Below are positions 1 through 6,808 of a stretch of DNA of 64,000 nt, one piece after another. The notes under the pieces were generated by a model that searched no databases, was not told the origin of the DNA, and saw nothing but the letters and a program-made list of their open reading frames with translations. Source of the stretch: Roseibium aggregatum IAM 12614 (GTDB lineage Bacteria; Pseudomonadota; Alphaproteobacteria; Rhizobiales; Stappiaceae); the NCBI RefSeq assembly GCF_000168975.1, contig NZ_AAUW01000001.1, forward strand, positions 186,001 to 250,000, given 5' to 3'. The translations under genes and the position numbers were made by a program. Position 1 is the stretch's first letter. Each line of letters begins with the position of its first letter.

Positions 1-1
1 C

Positions 2-916
2 GACCCGCGCTTTGTGCTGACAACGGGTCTGGTGGCGGTGACCGGCTGGCTGGGGCTGGTTTTCTATGCGGCGTTCGCGGACATGGACCACATGCGTGTG
101 ACGCGCAATTACGTCGACTACCTGACGGGCAACACCATCCTGATCGGCGCCGAGCTCGACAAGACCATGGTCATTCTGGCCGTGACGGTGATCCTGTCAG
201 TCGCTCTCTACAGGGGCCGTTCCATGTTGTTCGAGGCTTCGAAAGACCATGCGGCCGCCATGGATCTGAGCCGTTTCTTTTCGCCTGAAGTCGCTGCCTC
301 GATCACCGGCTCGGACACCGAGTTGCAGGCCGGCGAGGGGAGTTTGCGCGACGCTGCCATTCTGTACGCCGATATTCGCTCCTTCACCTCCACCTCCGTC
401 ACATTGCCGCCGGAGACCGTTCTGGCGGTCCTGGCCGAGTATCAGAACCTTGCAGTGGATGTGATCGTGGAGGAGGGCGGCCGGGTCGATAAATTTCTCG
501 GCGACGGCATCCTGGCAACCTTCGGGGCCGTCTATCCCTCCACGACGTATGCAGCCGACGCCCTGCGGGCAGCAAGGCGGCTTGTGGAAGCCGTGGAAGG
601 GAACCAGCAGCGTTTTCTGGATGCTGGCTGGCCACAGCCGCTCCGCGTGGGTACGTCCGCTGCCGCCGGGTCGGTCACCGTCGGCGTGATCGGGTCGAAG
701 CAGCGTCTGGAATTCACTGTCATCGGAGATGCCGTCAACCGGGCTGCGAAACTGGAAGACGCCAACAAGATCCAACACACAACGGCGCTGACGGACAGGG
801 CGACGTACGAGCTCGCGCTCAGCCAGGGTCTTGAACTGCCTCTGCTCGAAGTTCGTGCCGGGGCCAATGTCACAGGCGTCAAGCAGCCGGTTGATCTGGT
901 TGTGCTGGCAAGATAG
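2..916 (+). CDS. Adenylate/guanylate cyclase, class III (5' end cut by window)
   Basis: The reading frame is open to the first base of the window, so the start lies upstream and this is the C-terminal 304 residues. Two hydrophobic stretches come first (about residues 5-26 and 55-68), so the protein is membrane-anchored. A class III nucleotide cyclase catalytic domain follows, from about residue 95 to 290. It has the metal-binding DIRSFT aspartate, the DKFLGDGILATFG segment with the purine-contacting lysine and second aspartate, and a late IGDAVNRAAKLE block with the catalytic Asn and Arg. It probably makes cAMP (ATP is the usual substrate in alphaproteobacterial relatives). The sensor part is missing from view, so the signal cannot be named. 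Confidence 0.88.
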   Translation, partial: DPRFVLTTGLVAVTGWLGLVFYAAFADMDHMRVTRNYVDYLTGNTILIGAELDKTMVILAVTVILSVALYRGRSMLFEASKDHAAAMDLSRFFSPEVAASITGSDTELQAGEGSLRDAAILYADIRSFTSTSVTLPPETVLAVLAEYQNLAVDVIVEEGGRVDKFLGDGILATFGAVYPSTTYAADALRAARRLVEAVEGNQQRFLDAGWPQPLRVGTSAAAGSVTVGVIGSKQRLEFTVIGDAVNRAAKLEDANKIQHTTALTDRATYELALSQGLELPLLEVRAGANVTGVKQPVDLVVLAR

Positions 917-1072
917 GCGTCTTGCCGTCCTCGAACTTCTCCATTTGGCCGATACGGAAGCGCTTGACCGGCACGTCAATCTGGGCCACTTTGCCTTCAA
1001 AATTGACCTTATCGTCAATTAGAGAGATTAAATTCATTGATTTCAATGAATTGCATCCATCTGGAGGTTGTC

Positions 1073-1840
1073 TTGAAACTGGACTCAACACTTGCCGCCG
1101 TGGTTACGGGCGGCGCATCCGGGCTGGGCGCTGCAACTGCACGCATGCTGGCAGCCGAAGGCGTCAAGGTGACGCTGTTCGATCGGAACGCCGCGCAGGG
1201 CGAAGCGGTTGCTGCGGAAATCGGCGGGGTCTTCGCCGATGTCGACGTGACCGATCAGGCCAGCGTCGAAGCGGGGTTCGAAAAAGCGCGCGCGGCGCAC
1301 GGTCAGGAACGGATTCTGGTCAATTGCGCCGGGATTGCTCCGGTAGCCAAGACCGTTAGCCGAGGCGAGCCCCACCCGATGGACATGTTCGAGAAGGTGA
1401 TTTCGGTCAACCTGATCGGCTCCTTCCGCTGTCTTTCGATTGCGGCGACCGGCATGGCCGGACTGGATCCGGTCACTGCGGACGGTGGCCGCGGTGTGAT
1501 CGTTTCCACGGCGTCGGTTGCCGCCTTCGATGGCCAGATCGGTCAGGTCGCCTATGCCGCTTCCAAGGCAGGGGTAGCAGGCATGACGCTGCCGGTCGCC
1601 CGTGACCTTTCCAAGTCCGGCATTCGGGTCATGACGATTGCACCGGGGATCTTCGAAACGCCGATGCTGCTGGGCCTGTCGCAAGAGGTGCAGGACTCTC
1701 TCGGACAGCAGGTTCCGTTCCCCTCGCGTCTCGGCAGGGCAGCGGAATATGCGCACCTGGTCAAATCCATTTGTGAAAACGACATGCTGAACGGCGAAAC
1801 CATCCGTCTGGACGGCGCCATCCGCATGGCGCCCCGATAA
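1073..1840 (+). CDS. SDR dehydrogenase, 3-hydroxyacyl-CoA dehydrogenase type-2-like
   Basis: This 255-residue short-chain dehydrogenase has the NAD-binding TGGASGLG motif at the N-terminus, the NCAG motif and the YAASK catalytic Tyr-Lys pair. The sequence around MAGLDPVTADGGRGVIVSTASVAAFDGQIGQ resembles the HSD17B10/3-hydroxy-2-methylbutyryl-CoA dehydrogenase branch, which oxidises short or branched 3-hydroxyacyl-CoA in fatty-acid or isoleucine breakdown. I chose the TTG at 1073 because GGAGG lies five bases before it and the SDR fold begins at once; an ATG at 1037 would add a 12-residue tail without a ribosome binding site. It stands alone, so the exact acyl-CoA substrate is inferred. Confidence 0.85.
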   Translation: MKLDSTLAAVVTGGASGLGAATARMLAAEGVKVTLFDRNAAQGEAVAAEIGGVFADVDVTDQASVEAGFEKARAAHGQERILVNCAGIAPVAKTVSRGEPHPMDMFEKVISVNLIGSFRCLSIAATGMAGLDPVTADGGRGVIVSTASVAAFDGQIGQVAYAASKAGVAGMTLPVARDLSKSGIRVMTIAPGIFETPMLLGLSQEVQDSLGQQVPFPSRLGRAAEYAHLVKSICENDMLNGETIRLDGAIRMAPR

Positions 1841-1879
1841 CACAGCAGGTCGCGCTCTGCGCCAGAGCCTCGCAAACAG

Positions 1880-1928
1880 CACAACCTATCCGGCCGATGC
1901 CCAAAGGTTGCCGGCCGGATAGGTTGTG
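1880..1928. repeat. Perfect 16-bp inverted repeat downstream of the SDR gene
   Basis: CACAACCTATCCGGCC at 1880-1895 pairs perfectly with its complement at 1913-1928 around a 17-base loop. It could form a strong hairpin at the end of the SDR transcript. No T-run follows on either strand, so a standard intrinsic terminator is not supported. Confidence 0.6.
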
Positions 1929-2037
1929 TCAAAGTCCTCCACGGACACACTTTTTCGTACGCATGAGCGAAAATCCCTTCTAAGGTTACGCTACTGTTTC
2001 CGCCATTTCGGGCGGAGCGGCCAAAGGGGAGTGTTCC

Positions 2038-2544
2038 ATGGCGGAAAATGCGCATGAGCTTGCGCCGCATCATCTGCCGCCTTTCATACCGGGTGCAGAC
2101 GGTAGTGATTGGCTATTTAGCGTGATGCTGGTCGTCCTGATTATCGGTGCGATCCTTGCCGGGGTTTTCTATCTGCATCTGCATTCGATTCCCGAACGGC
2201 TTGCCCACAAACACGGGCGCATGCAGTTCGAACTTGTTGCCATACTCGGCCTTCTGGCGCTGTTCACACACAACAACATCTTCTGGGTTGCTGCGCTTCT
2301 GCTGGCCTTCATTCAGCTTCCCGATTTCTGGACACCGCTGGAATCGATGGCCCATTCCCTGAGCCGGCTGGCCGGAACGGGAGGTATTCCCTCCGACACG
2401 CTGGTCGAAAAGGATTTCGAGCAGGAGGAGGTCGCTGCGCAAGACGGCACGACCGTGACAGACGCGACGCGCGACGAGGCGCCTGCGGAACAGGCCGCTC
2501 CGGCCGTGTCGCAGGCTGGAACGCAGGAGAGCAAACATGTTTGA
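2038..2544 (+). CDS. Small inner-membrane protein, YibI/DUF3302-like
   Basis: This 168-residue protein has two predicted membrane helices, about residues 22-45 and 64-92, joined by a short basic segment. An acidic, Ala- and Thr-rich soluble tail follows. The pattern of helix, HSIP motif, basic patch, and second helix beginning near LALFTHN resembles E. coli YibI (DUF3302), the partner of the HlyD-like protein YibH. The next gene is a YibH-like protein overlapping this one by eight bases, which supports the pairing. The start has GGGGAG a few bases upstream. The function of the family is poorly known; a role with the fusion protein in envelope transport is inferred from context. Confidence 0.6.
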   Translation: MAENAHELAPHHLPPFIPGADGSDWLFSVMLVVLIIGAILAGVFYLHLHSIPERLAHKHGRMQFELVAILGLLALFTHNNIFWVAALLLAFIQLPDFWTPLESMAHSLSRLAGTGGIPSDTLVEKDFEQEEVAAQDGTTVTDATRDEAPAEQAAPAVSQAGTQESKHV

Positions 2545-3778
2545 ACTCCTGTTCTGTTCGCTGCTTACGATATTGCCGGACTATCTGATCCGCAGATACG
2601 TCCAGGGCAAGCGCATCGGCCGGGAAATAACGCTCTATTCGGTCTGGTTCGAGCTGCGCTACGGCATCGTGCTTTGCCTGATGCTGACCGTTTCCCTGAT
2701 CACGCTGATCTTCTACTACCATCCGACGGCAACCACGGCTGTTTCCACATTCCGGACGATTCCCGTTCTGCCGGAATCGTCCGGCCGGGTTGTCGAGACA
2801 TTCGTGCCGCTTGAGCTTGAGGTCGACATCAAGGCGGGCGATCCGATCTTCAGGCTCGACAGCACGCGCCAGGAAGCGGATGTCGCGACAGCGCAACAGC
2901 AGGTGGTCGAAATCGAGGGTGAGCTTGCGCTCGCCCAAAGCGAATTGTCGGTTGCCAACGCACAGGTCGATCAGGCGCAGGCTTCACTGAAGCAGGCCCA
3001 GGATGAACTCGACACGCGGCAGGAGCTTTTCAACCGCAATGCCAATGTTGTCAGCGAGCGGGACATCGAAAAGCTCCAGAACACCGTGGATGCACGGGCA
3101 GGTGCACTGCGTGCGGCACAGTCCAATCAGGAGCTTGTCCAGACCAAAATCACGGTCTTTCTGCCGGCTCGCCTGAAAAGCGCGGAAGCCAGGCTGCGCG
3201 AGGCGCAGGTGGAACTGGAGAAGATGACCGTCTATGCCGGCGTTGACGGAATGATGAGCCAGTTCATCCTGCGTCCGGGCGACATCGTCAACCCGATGAT
3301 GCGGCCGGCTGGCCTGCTTATTCCCAAGGACGCACAAAGGGAACGGATCGTCGCGGGCTTCGGTCAGATCGAGGCCCAGGTTCTGAAGGAAGGAATGGTG
3401 GCGGAAGCTTTTTGCGGGGCCGTACCTTTCACGATCATTCCCTTGGTCGTGACCGAGGTTCAGTCGCAGATCGCCTCCGGTCAGGTTTCGATGTCGGGTC
3501 AGCTTCTCGAGACGACGCAGAGCGTGAAACCGGCGACAATCACAACAATGCTGGAACCGCTTTACAAGGACGGTCTGGCGGATCTGCCTCCGGGAGCCAT
3601 TTGCACGGTCAATGCCTATACCAGCAACCATGAGCGCCTGTCCTCCGGAGAACCGATCGGAACCGGCGAGTTCATCTTCCTGCATGTGGTCGACACGGTC
3701 GGTCTCGTTCATGCGATGATCATTCGGCTGCAGGCACTGTTGTTCCCGATCCAGACGCTGGTGCTGACGGGTCACTAG
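2537..3778 (+). CDS. HlyD-family membrane fusion protein, YibH-like
   Basis: This 413-residue periplasmic adaptor has an N-terminal membrane region (two hydrophobic stretches within residues 1-65), then a biotinyl-lipoyl-like half (LPESSGRVVETFV). A long Ala/Gln/Glu-rich coiled-coil hairpin (about residues 115-215) comes next, followed by the returning lipoyl half and a beta-barrel domain. The C-terminus ends in a hydrophobic segment, as in E. coli YibH. It overlaps the upstream YibI-like gene by eight bases, so the two are likely translationally coupled. No pump or outer-membrane channel gene is next to it, so the transport partner and substrate are unknown. A strong hairpin terminator follows. 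Confidence 0.75.
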   Translation: MFELLFCSLLTILPDYLIRRYVQGKRIGREITLYSVWFELRYGIVLCLMLTVSLITLIFYYHPTATTAVSTFRTIPVLPESSGRVVETFVPLELEVDIKAGDPIFRLDSTRQEADVATAQQQVVEIEGELALAQSELSVANAQVDQAQASLKQAQDELDTRQELFNRNANVVSERDIEKLQNTVDARAGALRAAQSNQELVQTKITVFLPARLKSAEARLREAQVELEKMTVYAGVDGMMSQFILRPGDIVNPMMRPAGLLIPKDAQRERIVAGFGQIEAQVLKEGMVAEAFCGAVPFTIIPLVVTEVQSQIASGQVSMSGQLLETTQSVKPATITTMLEPLYKDGLADLPPGAICTVNAYTSNHERLSSGEPIGTGEFIFLHVVDTVGLVHAMIIRLQALLFPIQTLVLTGH

Positions 3779-3790
3779 CCCGGAGACATC

Positions 3791-3833
3791 CCGGCAGGGT
3801 GGCATGGAGCCACCCTGCCGGCGCTATATTTTA
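3791..3833 (+). terminator. Intrinsic terminator after the HlyD-like gene
   Basis: A perfect 13-bp stem (CCGGCAGGGTGGC at 3791-3803 with its complement at 3809-3821) closes a five-base ATGGA loop. It is followed by CGCTATATTTT, a moderate T-rich tail. It lies between two converging genes and may serve both. Confidence 0.72.
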
Positions 3834-4220
3834 CTTGTTGTAGCTGACCACTTCGAACTCGATGCCATCGTCGTCGTGGAAATAGAACCTGCGGCCCGGC
3901 TCGTAATCGCCGTGATTGTGCGTCGCGTAACCATCGGCCTTGATCAGCCTTTCAGTGGCGTCGATGTCGTCGACTACGACGGCGATATGATTGAGGCCGC
4001 CGTGCTGGCTGTAGCTGTCTCCGGCGACTTTGCTGGTTGCGCCCGGTGGGGAATAGGCTGCCACATAGCTGGTCTCGTTGCCGATGTGATAGGTCGTGCC
4101 CCCGCCAAGACTGGCGCCCTTCCAGCGCACCTTCCAGCCAAACCATGTTTCCAGACGTTTGGAAGTCGCTTCAGGGTCGCTGACCGTGACGTTCACATGT
4201 TCCAGGAATGCGCTGCTCAT
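3831..4220 (-). CDS. VOC (glyoxalase/bleomycin-resistance) family protein under a SoxR-type promoter
   Basis: This 129-residue protein is one VOC fold of two beta-alpha-beta-beta-beta units. Likely metal ligands are the His in the opening EHVNVTV strand, the His in GGLNHIAVVV and the Glu in the GIEFEVVSY strand. VOC members include glyoxalase I, dioxygenases and antibiotic-binding proteins, so the reaction cannot be fixed from sequence. The start has AAAGGA upstream. The promoter carries a perfect SoxR box in a 19-bp spacer, so expression should respond to redox-active compounds or superoxide. A role in detoxifying such a compound is inferred. Confidence 0.8.
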   Translation of the reverse strand: MSSAFLEHVNVTVSDPEATSKRLETWFGWKVRWKGASLGGGTTYHIGNETSYVAAYSPPGATSKVAGDSYSQHGGLNHIAVVVDDIDATERLIKADGYATHNHGDYEPGRRFYFHDDDGIEFEVVSYNK

Positions 4221-4259
4221 TTCGGTGTCCTTTCAAGGTTTGACCTTTGGTGGACACCA

Positions 4260-4290
4260 GACATAATTCCTCAACCTTAGTTGAGGTCAA
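4260..4290 (-). promoter_or_regulatory. SoxR-controlled promoter of the VOC gene, with SoxR box
   Basis: The 18-bp palindrome CCTCAACCTTAGTTGAGG occupies 4269-4286 and matches the known SoxR box (E. coli soxS has the same half-sites). On the minus strand, TTGACC (4290-4285) and TATGTC (4265-4260) form -35 and -10 boxes separated by exactly 19 bp. That overlong spacer is the hallmark of MerR/SoxR-activated promoters. The box also lies 22 bases before the soxR start, so SoxR could bind over its own promoter. Confidence 0.88.
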
Positions 4291-4308
4291 GAGAGGCGAG
4301 ACGATATT

Positions 4309-4785
4309 TTGAACAAAGCCATGAAAGGCTCCGATCTGCTGACCATCGGAGACTTGTCCCAGCGGACGGGCTTGTCCGTATCGGCCATTCGATTCTACGA
4401 AGAAAAGGGGCTGGTGCACCCGACCCGGAACGCGGGAGGTCAGCGGCGCTTCCTCCGGGCCGACATCCGGCGTCTGTCCTTTGTACTGGTTGCACAGGAA
4501 TTCGGGTTTTCAATTGCGGAAATCGCAGCGCAGCTTCAGCGCTTGCCTGAGGGGCGGGCACCGACGAAAGCGGACTGGACCAGGATCAGCAGAGATTTCC
4601 GATCTCATCTCGACCGGAAAATCGAACGGATGATTGCCCTGCGTGACAAGCTTGACGGCTGCATCGGCTGCGGTTGCCTGTCAATGAAGTCCTGCCAGCT
4701 CTATAACGCGGGAGATGCGGCGGCCAGCAAAGGACGCGGTCCCCGCTATGTGCTGGGGGACCGCCCGGATTTCGGGGGAGACTGA
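4309..4785 (+). CDS. soxR: Redox-sensing transcriptional activator SoxR
   Basis: This 158-residue MerR-family regulator has an N-terminal winged helix-turn-helix (about residues 10-75) and a dimerisation helix. A C-terminal iron-sulfur motif has Cys118, Cys121, Cys123 and Cys129 in the C-x2-C-x-C-x5-C arrangement that holds the [2Fe-2S] cluster of SoxR. Oxidation of this cluster switches SoxR to an activator. The TTG at 4309 is used here; ATG at 4321 would shorten the N-terminus by four residues and is also possible. It is divergent from the VOC-family gene, which carries the only SoxR box seen in the window, so that gene is its likely direct target. No soxS gene is present. Confidence 0.93.
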   Translation: MNKAMKGSDLLTIGDLSQRTGLSVSAIRFYEEKGLVHPTRNAGGQRRFLRADIRRLSFVLVAQEFGFSIAEIAAQLQRLPEGRAPTKADWTRISRDFRSHLDRKIERMIALRDKLDGCIGCGCLSMKSCQLYNAGDAAASKGRGPRYVLGDRPDFGGD

Positions 4786-4807
4786 ACCGGTGACCGGATG
4801 GGCTAAG

Positions 4808-4840
4808 CCGCCGGGATGCCGAAAGGCGGGCCCGGCGGTT
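4808..4840. terminator. Hairpin between convergent soxR and yjhX-like genes
   Basis: CCGCCGGG (4808-4815) pairs with CCCGGCGG (4831-4838). Inside it a GCC-GAAA-GGC stem-loop with a GNRA tetraloop adds stability. The T-run after it is weak (TTCATCTC). Its place between convergent genes suggests a bidirectional terminator. Confidence 0.5.
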
Positions 4841-4844
4841 CATC

Positions 4845-5102
4845 TCACCTGTTGTCCAGTTGTGCCCTCACGCGTTTCAGCCCCAGCGGAGTGATCCGGT
4901 AGGGGCCGCTGTTCCTGGAAGCAATCAGCCGTTTGTACTTCAGCTTGTGGAACAGTTGCGGCGAACATCCGCCCCAATACCAGCCTTCGCGTGTGACAGT
5001 TTCATGTTTGACGACACGGCCATCCTCATCCTTTTCCACAAGGATATAGCCGCCTTGAGCCAGCAGGTGCAGGACCCGTTGCTCGGCTTTGGAAATGTCC
5101 AT
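4845..5102 (-). CDS. YjhX family (UPF0386) protein
   Basis: This 85-residue protein matches the YjhX/UPF0386 family over its whole length: the opening ISKAEQRVLHLLAQGG, the central REGWYWGGCSP and KLKYKRLIAS segments, and the closing YRITPLGLKRVRAQLDNR. E. coli YjhX is listed as the toxin of a toxin-antitoxin pair with YjhQ; no YjhQ-like acetyltransferase is adjacent here, so a toxin role is doubtful. The family resembles a small winged-helix protein. I chose the ATG at 5102 because homologues begin there; a longer frame from 5159 lacks family similarity. Confidence 0.75.
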   Translation of the reverse strand: MDISKAEQRVLHLLAQGGYILVEKDEDGRVVKHETVTREGWYWGGCSPQLFHKLKYKRLIASRNSGPYRITPLGLKRVRAQLDNR

Positions 5103-5395
5103 TGATTTGAAGTTGCCTGAAAGTATGCACAGAACTGCAGCCACTGCAGCAAACCGCATGCAGTGCTGTTGTGACTGGCCCCGGCTAACGTCAGCCGGGG
5201 TTTACAGGGACTCTTTCGATCCGCGCATAAAACCTCTCAGTTGGCAAAATGCCCTTAGCACAAGCAGAAGACTGCGGCAACGCGCCGAGGATAAACGGAC
5301 GGGCGAGGCAAGATGTATGGCACAGGCCGTTGTAAATCTGCAGCGATCCGGATTGTCTGGTCTTCGCTTTTCCGGCTTCAGATGCTGATGAGGCT

Positions 5396-5650
5396 TTAGC
5401 TGTGTTCAGCAGGCCAGTAGCCGTTGTCGGGATCGCGGGAAACGGCGACGGCCTCGACATCCTGTGAGCCGCAAGAGGCGCAAGTAAGTGTTTCGCTCAA
5501 GGACGATACTTTTTGATCTCCGGTGAACCGGGCGAAGTTCATGTAGCGGAAGCGGCCGCAGTGACGACAGAATATGGCGAGGCGCCTGTCTGTTTTGTAG
5601 AGAGTGTCGACCGTCGGATCTTCTGTTTCAATAGATGTGTGTAAATTCAT
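5396..5650 (-). CDS. Small protein with two CxxC pairs (zinc-ribbon-like)
   Basis: This 84-residue protein of unknown function carries CRHC near residue 29 and CASC near residue 60. The pairs are about 30 residues apart, typical of a four-cysteine zinc ribbon. The rest is polar. No strong ribosome binding site is visible and the flanking DNA is AT-richer than the window average. It could bind zinc and nucleic acid or protein, but that is only what the fold would allow. Neighbours give no clue. Confidence 0.5.
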   Translation of the reverse strand: MNLHTSIETEDPTVDTLYKTDRRLAIFCRHCGRFRYMNFARFTGDQKVSSLSETLTCASCGSQDVEAVAVSRDPDNGYWPAEHS

Positions 5651-5939
5651 GGGTTTTAATACTTGCTATAAGGAATGGGCGCTGCCAGAGGCAAAGCATG
5701 TTAAATACTTAGTCCTCCAAAAGTAGCATAGAGTTTTGCTATGCAAAACCACTTAAATCGACATGAGTAGGCGTTCATGTCCGGGGGAGATCCGAGACAC
5801 GCCACCTGTTTTAAGAAATTACATGGCTTTACGGTAAACTGCTCAGACAAAACCTGCAGCAAATTGCCGCCAGATTAATGCTTCCAAAGCCGGAAAGCGG
5901 CTCGCATTTTGGCCCGCGCAGGGGTATGAGAGGCCCATG
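5651..5939. other. Intergenic region, AT-richer, no feature recognised
   Basis: This stretch between the small zinc-ribbon-like gene and the downstream membrane protein holds A/T-rich tracts that may contain promoters for both divergent genes. I see no convincing box, RNA gene or repeat. Confidence 0.4.
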
Positions 5940-6239
5940 ATGACGCTATCTGAAACCTGGTACGACCTCTTTGGCCTTGCTGGCCTGCTCAACCCTTTTG
6001 CTCTGCTGATCGGCGGATATATGGGATGGCGGGCAGACCGTCTGCAAAAGCTCTGGATCGCGGGATTCGCGGCGGCGGCGCTGACACTCATCCTGGATGT
6101 GGCGATCGGCGCGCTGCCTGTGCCGCACCCCTTTGCGCATGATGCCGGTGCGCTGGCGATCTTCCCGTTCCGCTTTATTGGTGGCCTGATCGCCTCTGCC
6201 ATGACCTACTGGCTCAGCCGCCGCGCAAAACGCGCCTGA
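5940..6239 (+). CDS. Small integral membrane protein, unknown function
   Basis: This 99-residue protein is mostly hydrophobic. Predicted helices span about residues 12-28, 38-58 and 66-88, and it ends in a basic RRAKRA tail that would sit in the cytoplasm. GAGAGG lies six bases before the ATG at 5940; an ATG at 5937 sits too close to the ribosome binding site. I recognise no family. It is monocistronic, with a converging gene after it. Confidence 0.6.
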   Translation: MTLSETWYDLFGLAGLLNPFALLIGGYMGWRADRLQKLWIAGFAAAALTLILDVAIGALPVPHPFAHDAGALAIFPFRFIGGLIASAMTYWLSRRAKRA

Positions 6240-6310
6240 AGCACATCAGCATGTGATCCCATGGATGAAGCTGTAATTGCTTGCGTGGGGTCGCACTTAA
6301 AGCCGTAGGA

Positions 6311-6562
6311 TCAGCTTTCGATCCAGCTATTGAAGAGAGACGCGTTCGGGCAGCTTGGCAGCGCCTCGTCGGCACCGTCCGGATGGCTCTCCAGCCAGGC
6401 GCGACAGGCTTCCGTCTCAGTGCAATTGATGCACCGATGAGCAGCGGACCTCAGGGCCGCATCCGTGTGCGCGCCGGTCGGAACATGATTCATGGCGCCG
6501 ATTGTCTCCAGCATCCTGCCCATGAGTTCGGCACGCTCGTTGAGGCGATCCATCCAGTTCAA
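6311..6562 (-). CDS. DUF6455-type small cysteine-containing protein
   Basis: This 83-residue protein has the pattern of the alphaproteobacterial DUF6455 group: an N-terminal helix (MDRLNERAELMGRML), then a C-terminal half with CINC, a conserved C-R-x-W-L segment, and a closing CPNA-x-LF motif. The four cysteines could bind a metal or cofactor, but the family function is unknown. I chose the TTG at 6562 because AAGGAG lies seven bases upstream; an ATG at 6553 would be too far from it. The gene is divergent from the FliK-like gene. Confidence 0.65.
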   Translation of the reverse strand: MNWMDRLNERAELMGRMLETIGAMNHVPTGAHTDAALRSAAHRCINCTETEACRAWLESHPDGADEALPSCPNASLFNSWIES

Positions 6563-6808
6563 GCCGTTTCTCCTTCCCACGGGACGTGTGCAGAAAATGT
6601 CTGCCAGGGCCTTCTGTCTTTTGGCGCCGCTCTGGTTTCTGGCGCCGGTTGAGAAGACCACAGTGCAGCAGAAACACCCGCGTTACCTTGATCAGGGTCA
6701 ACTCTGGGCAAGCATCGCGAAAGCAGCCATACTGCAGGTTCATGATTCTGCGACCCTGCCAGGCAGCCTCCTGCAAGAAGGAGCGCCGCAACACCTGGAG
6801 ACGGTGTG

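Noticed and set aside
197-1018. 273-residue minus-strand frame over the cyclase gene
   Set aside because: The plus-strand cyclase motifs are intact, and the antisense translation is unlike any protein I know.
4845-5102. Toxin-antitoxin module at the YjhX-like gene
   Set aside because: The YjhQ-type antitoxin partner is not adjacent, so a functional module is not supported here.
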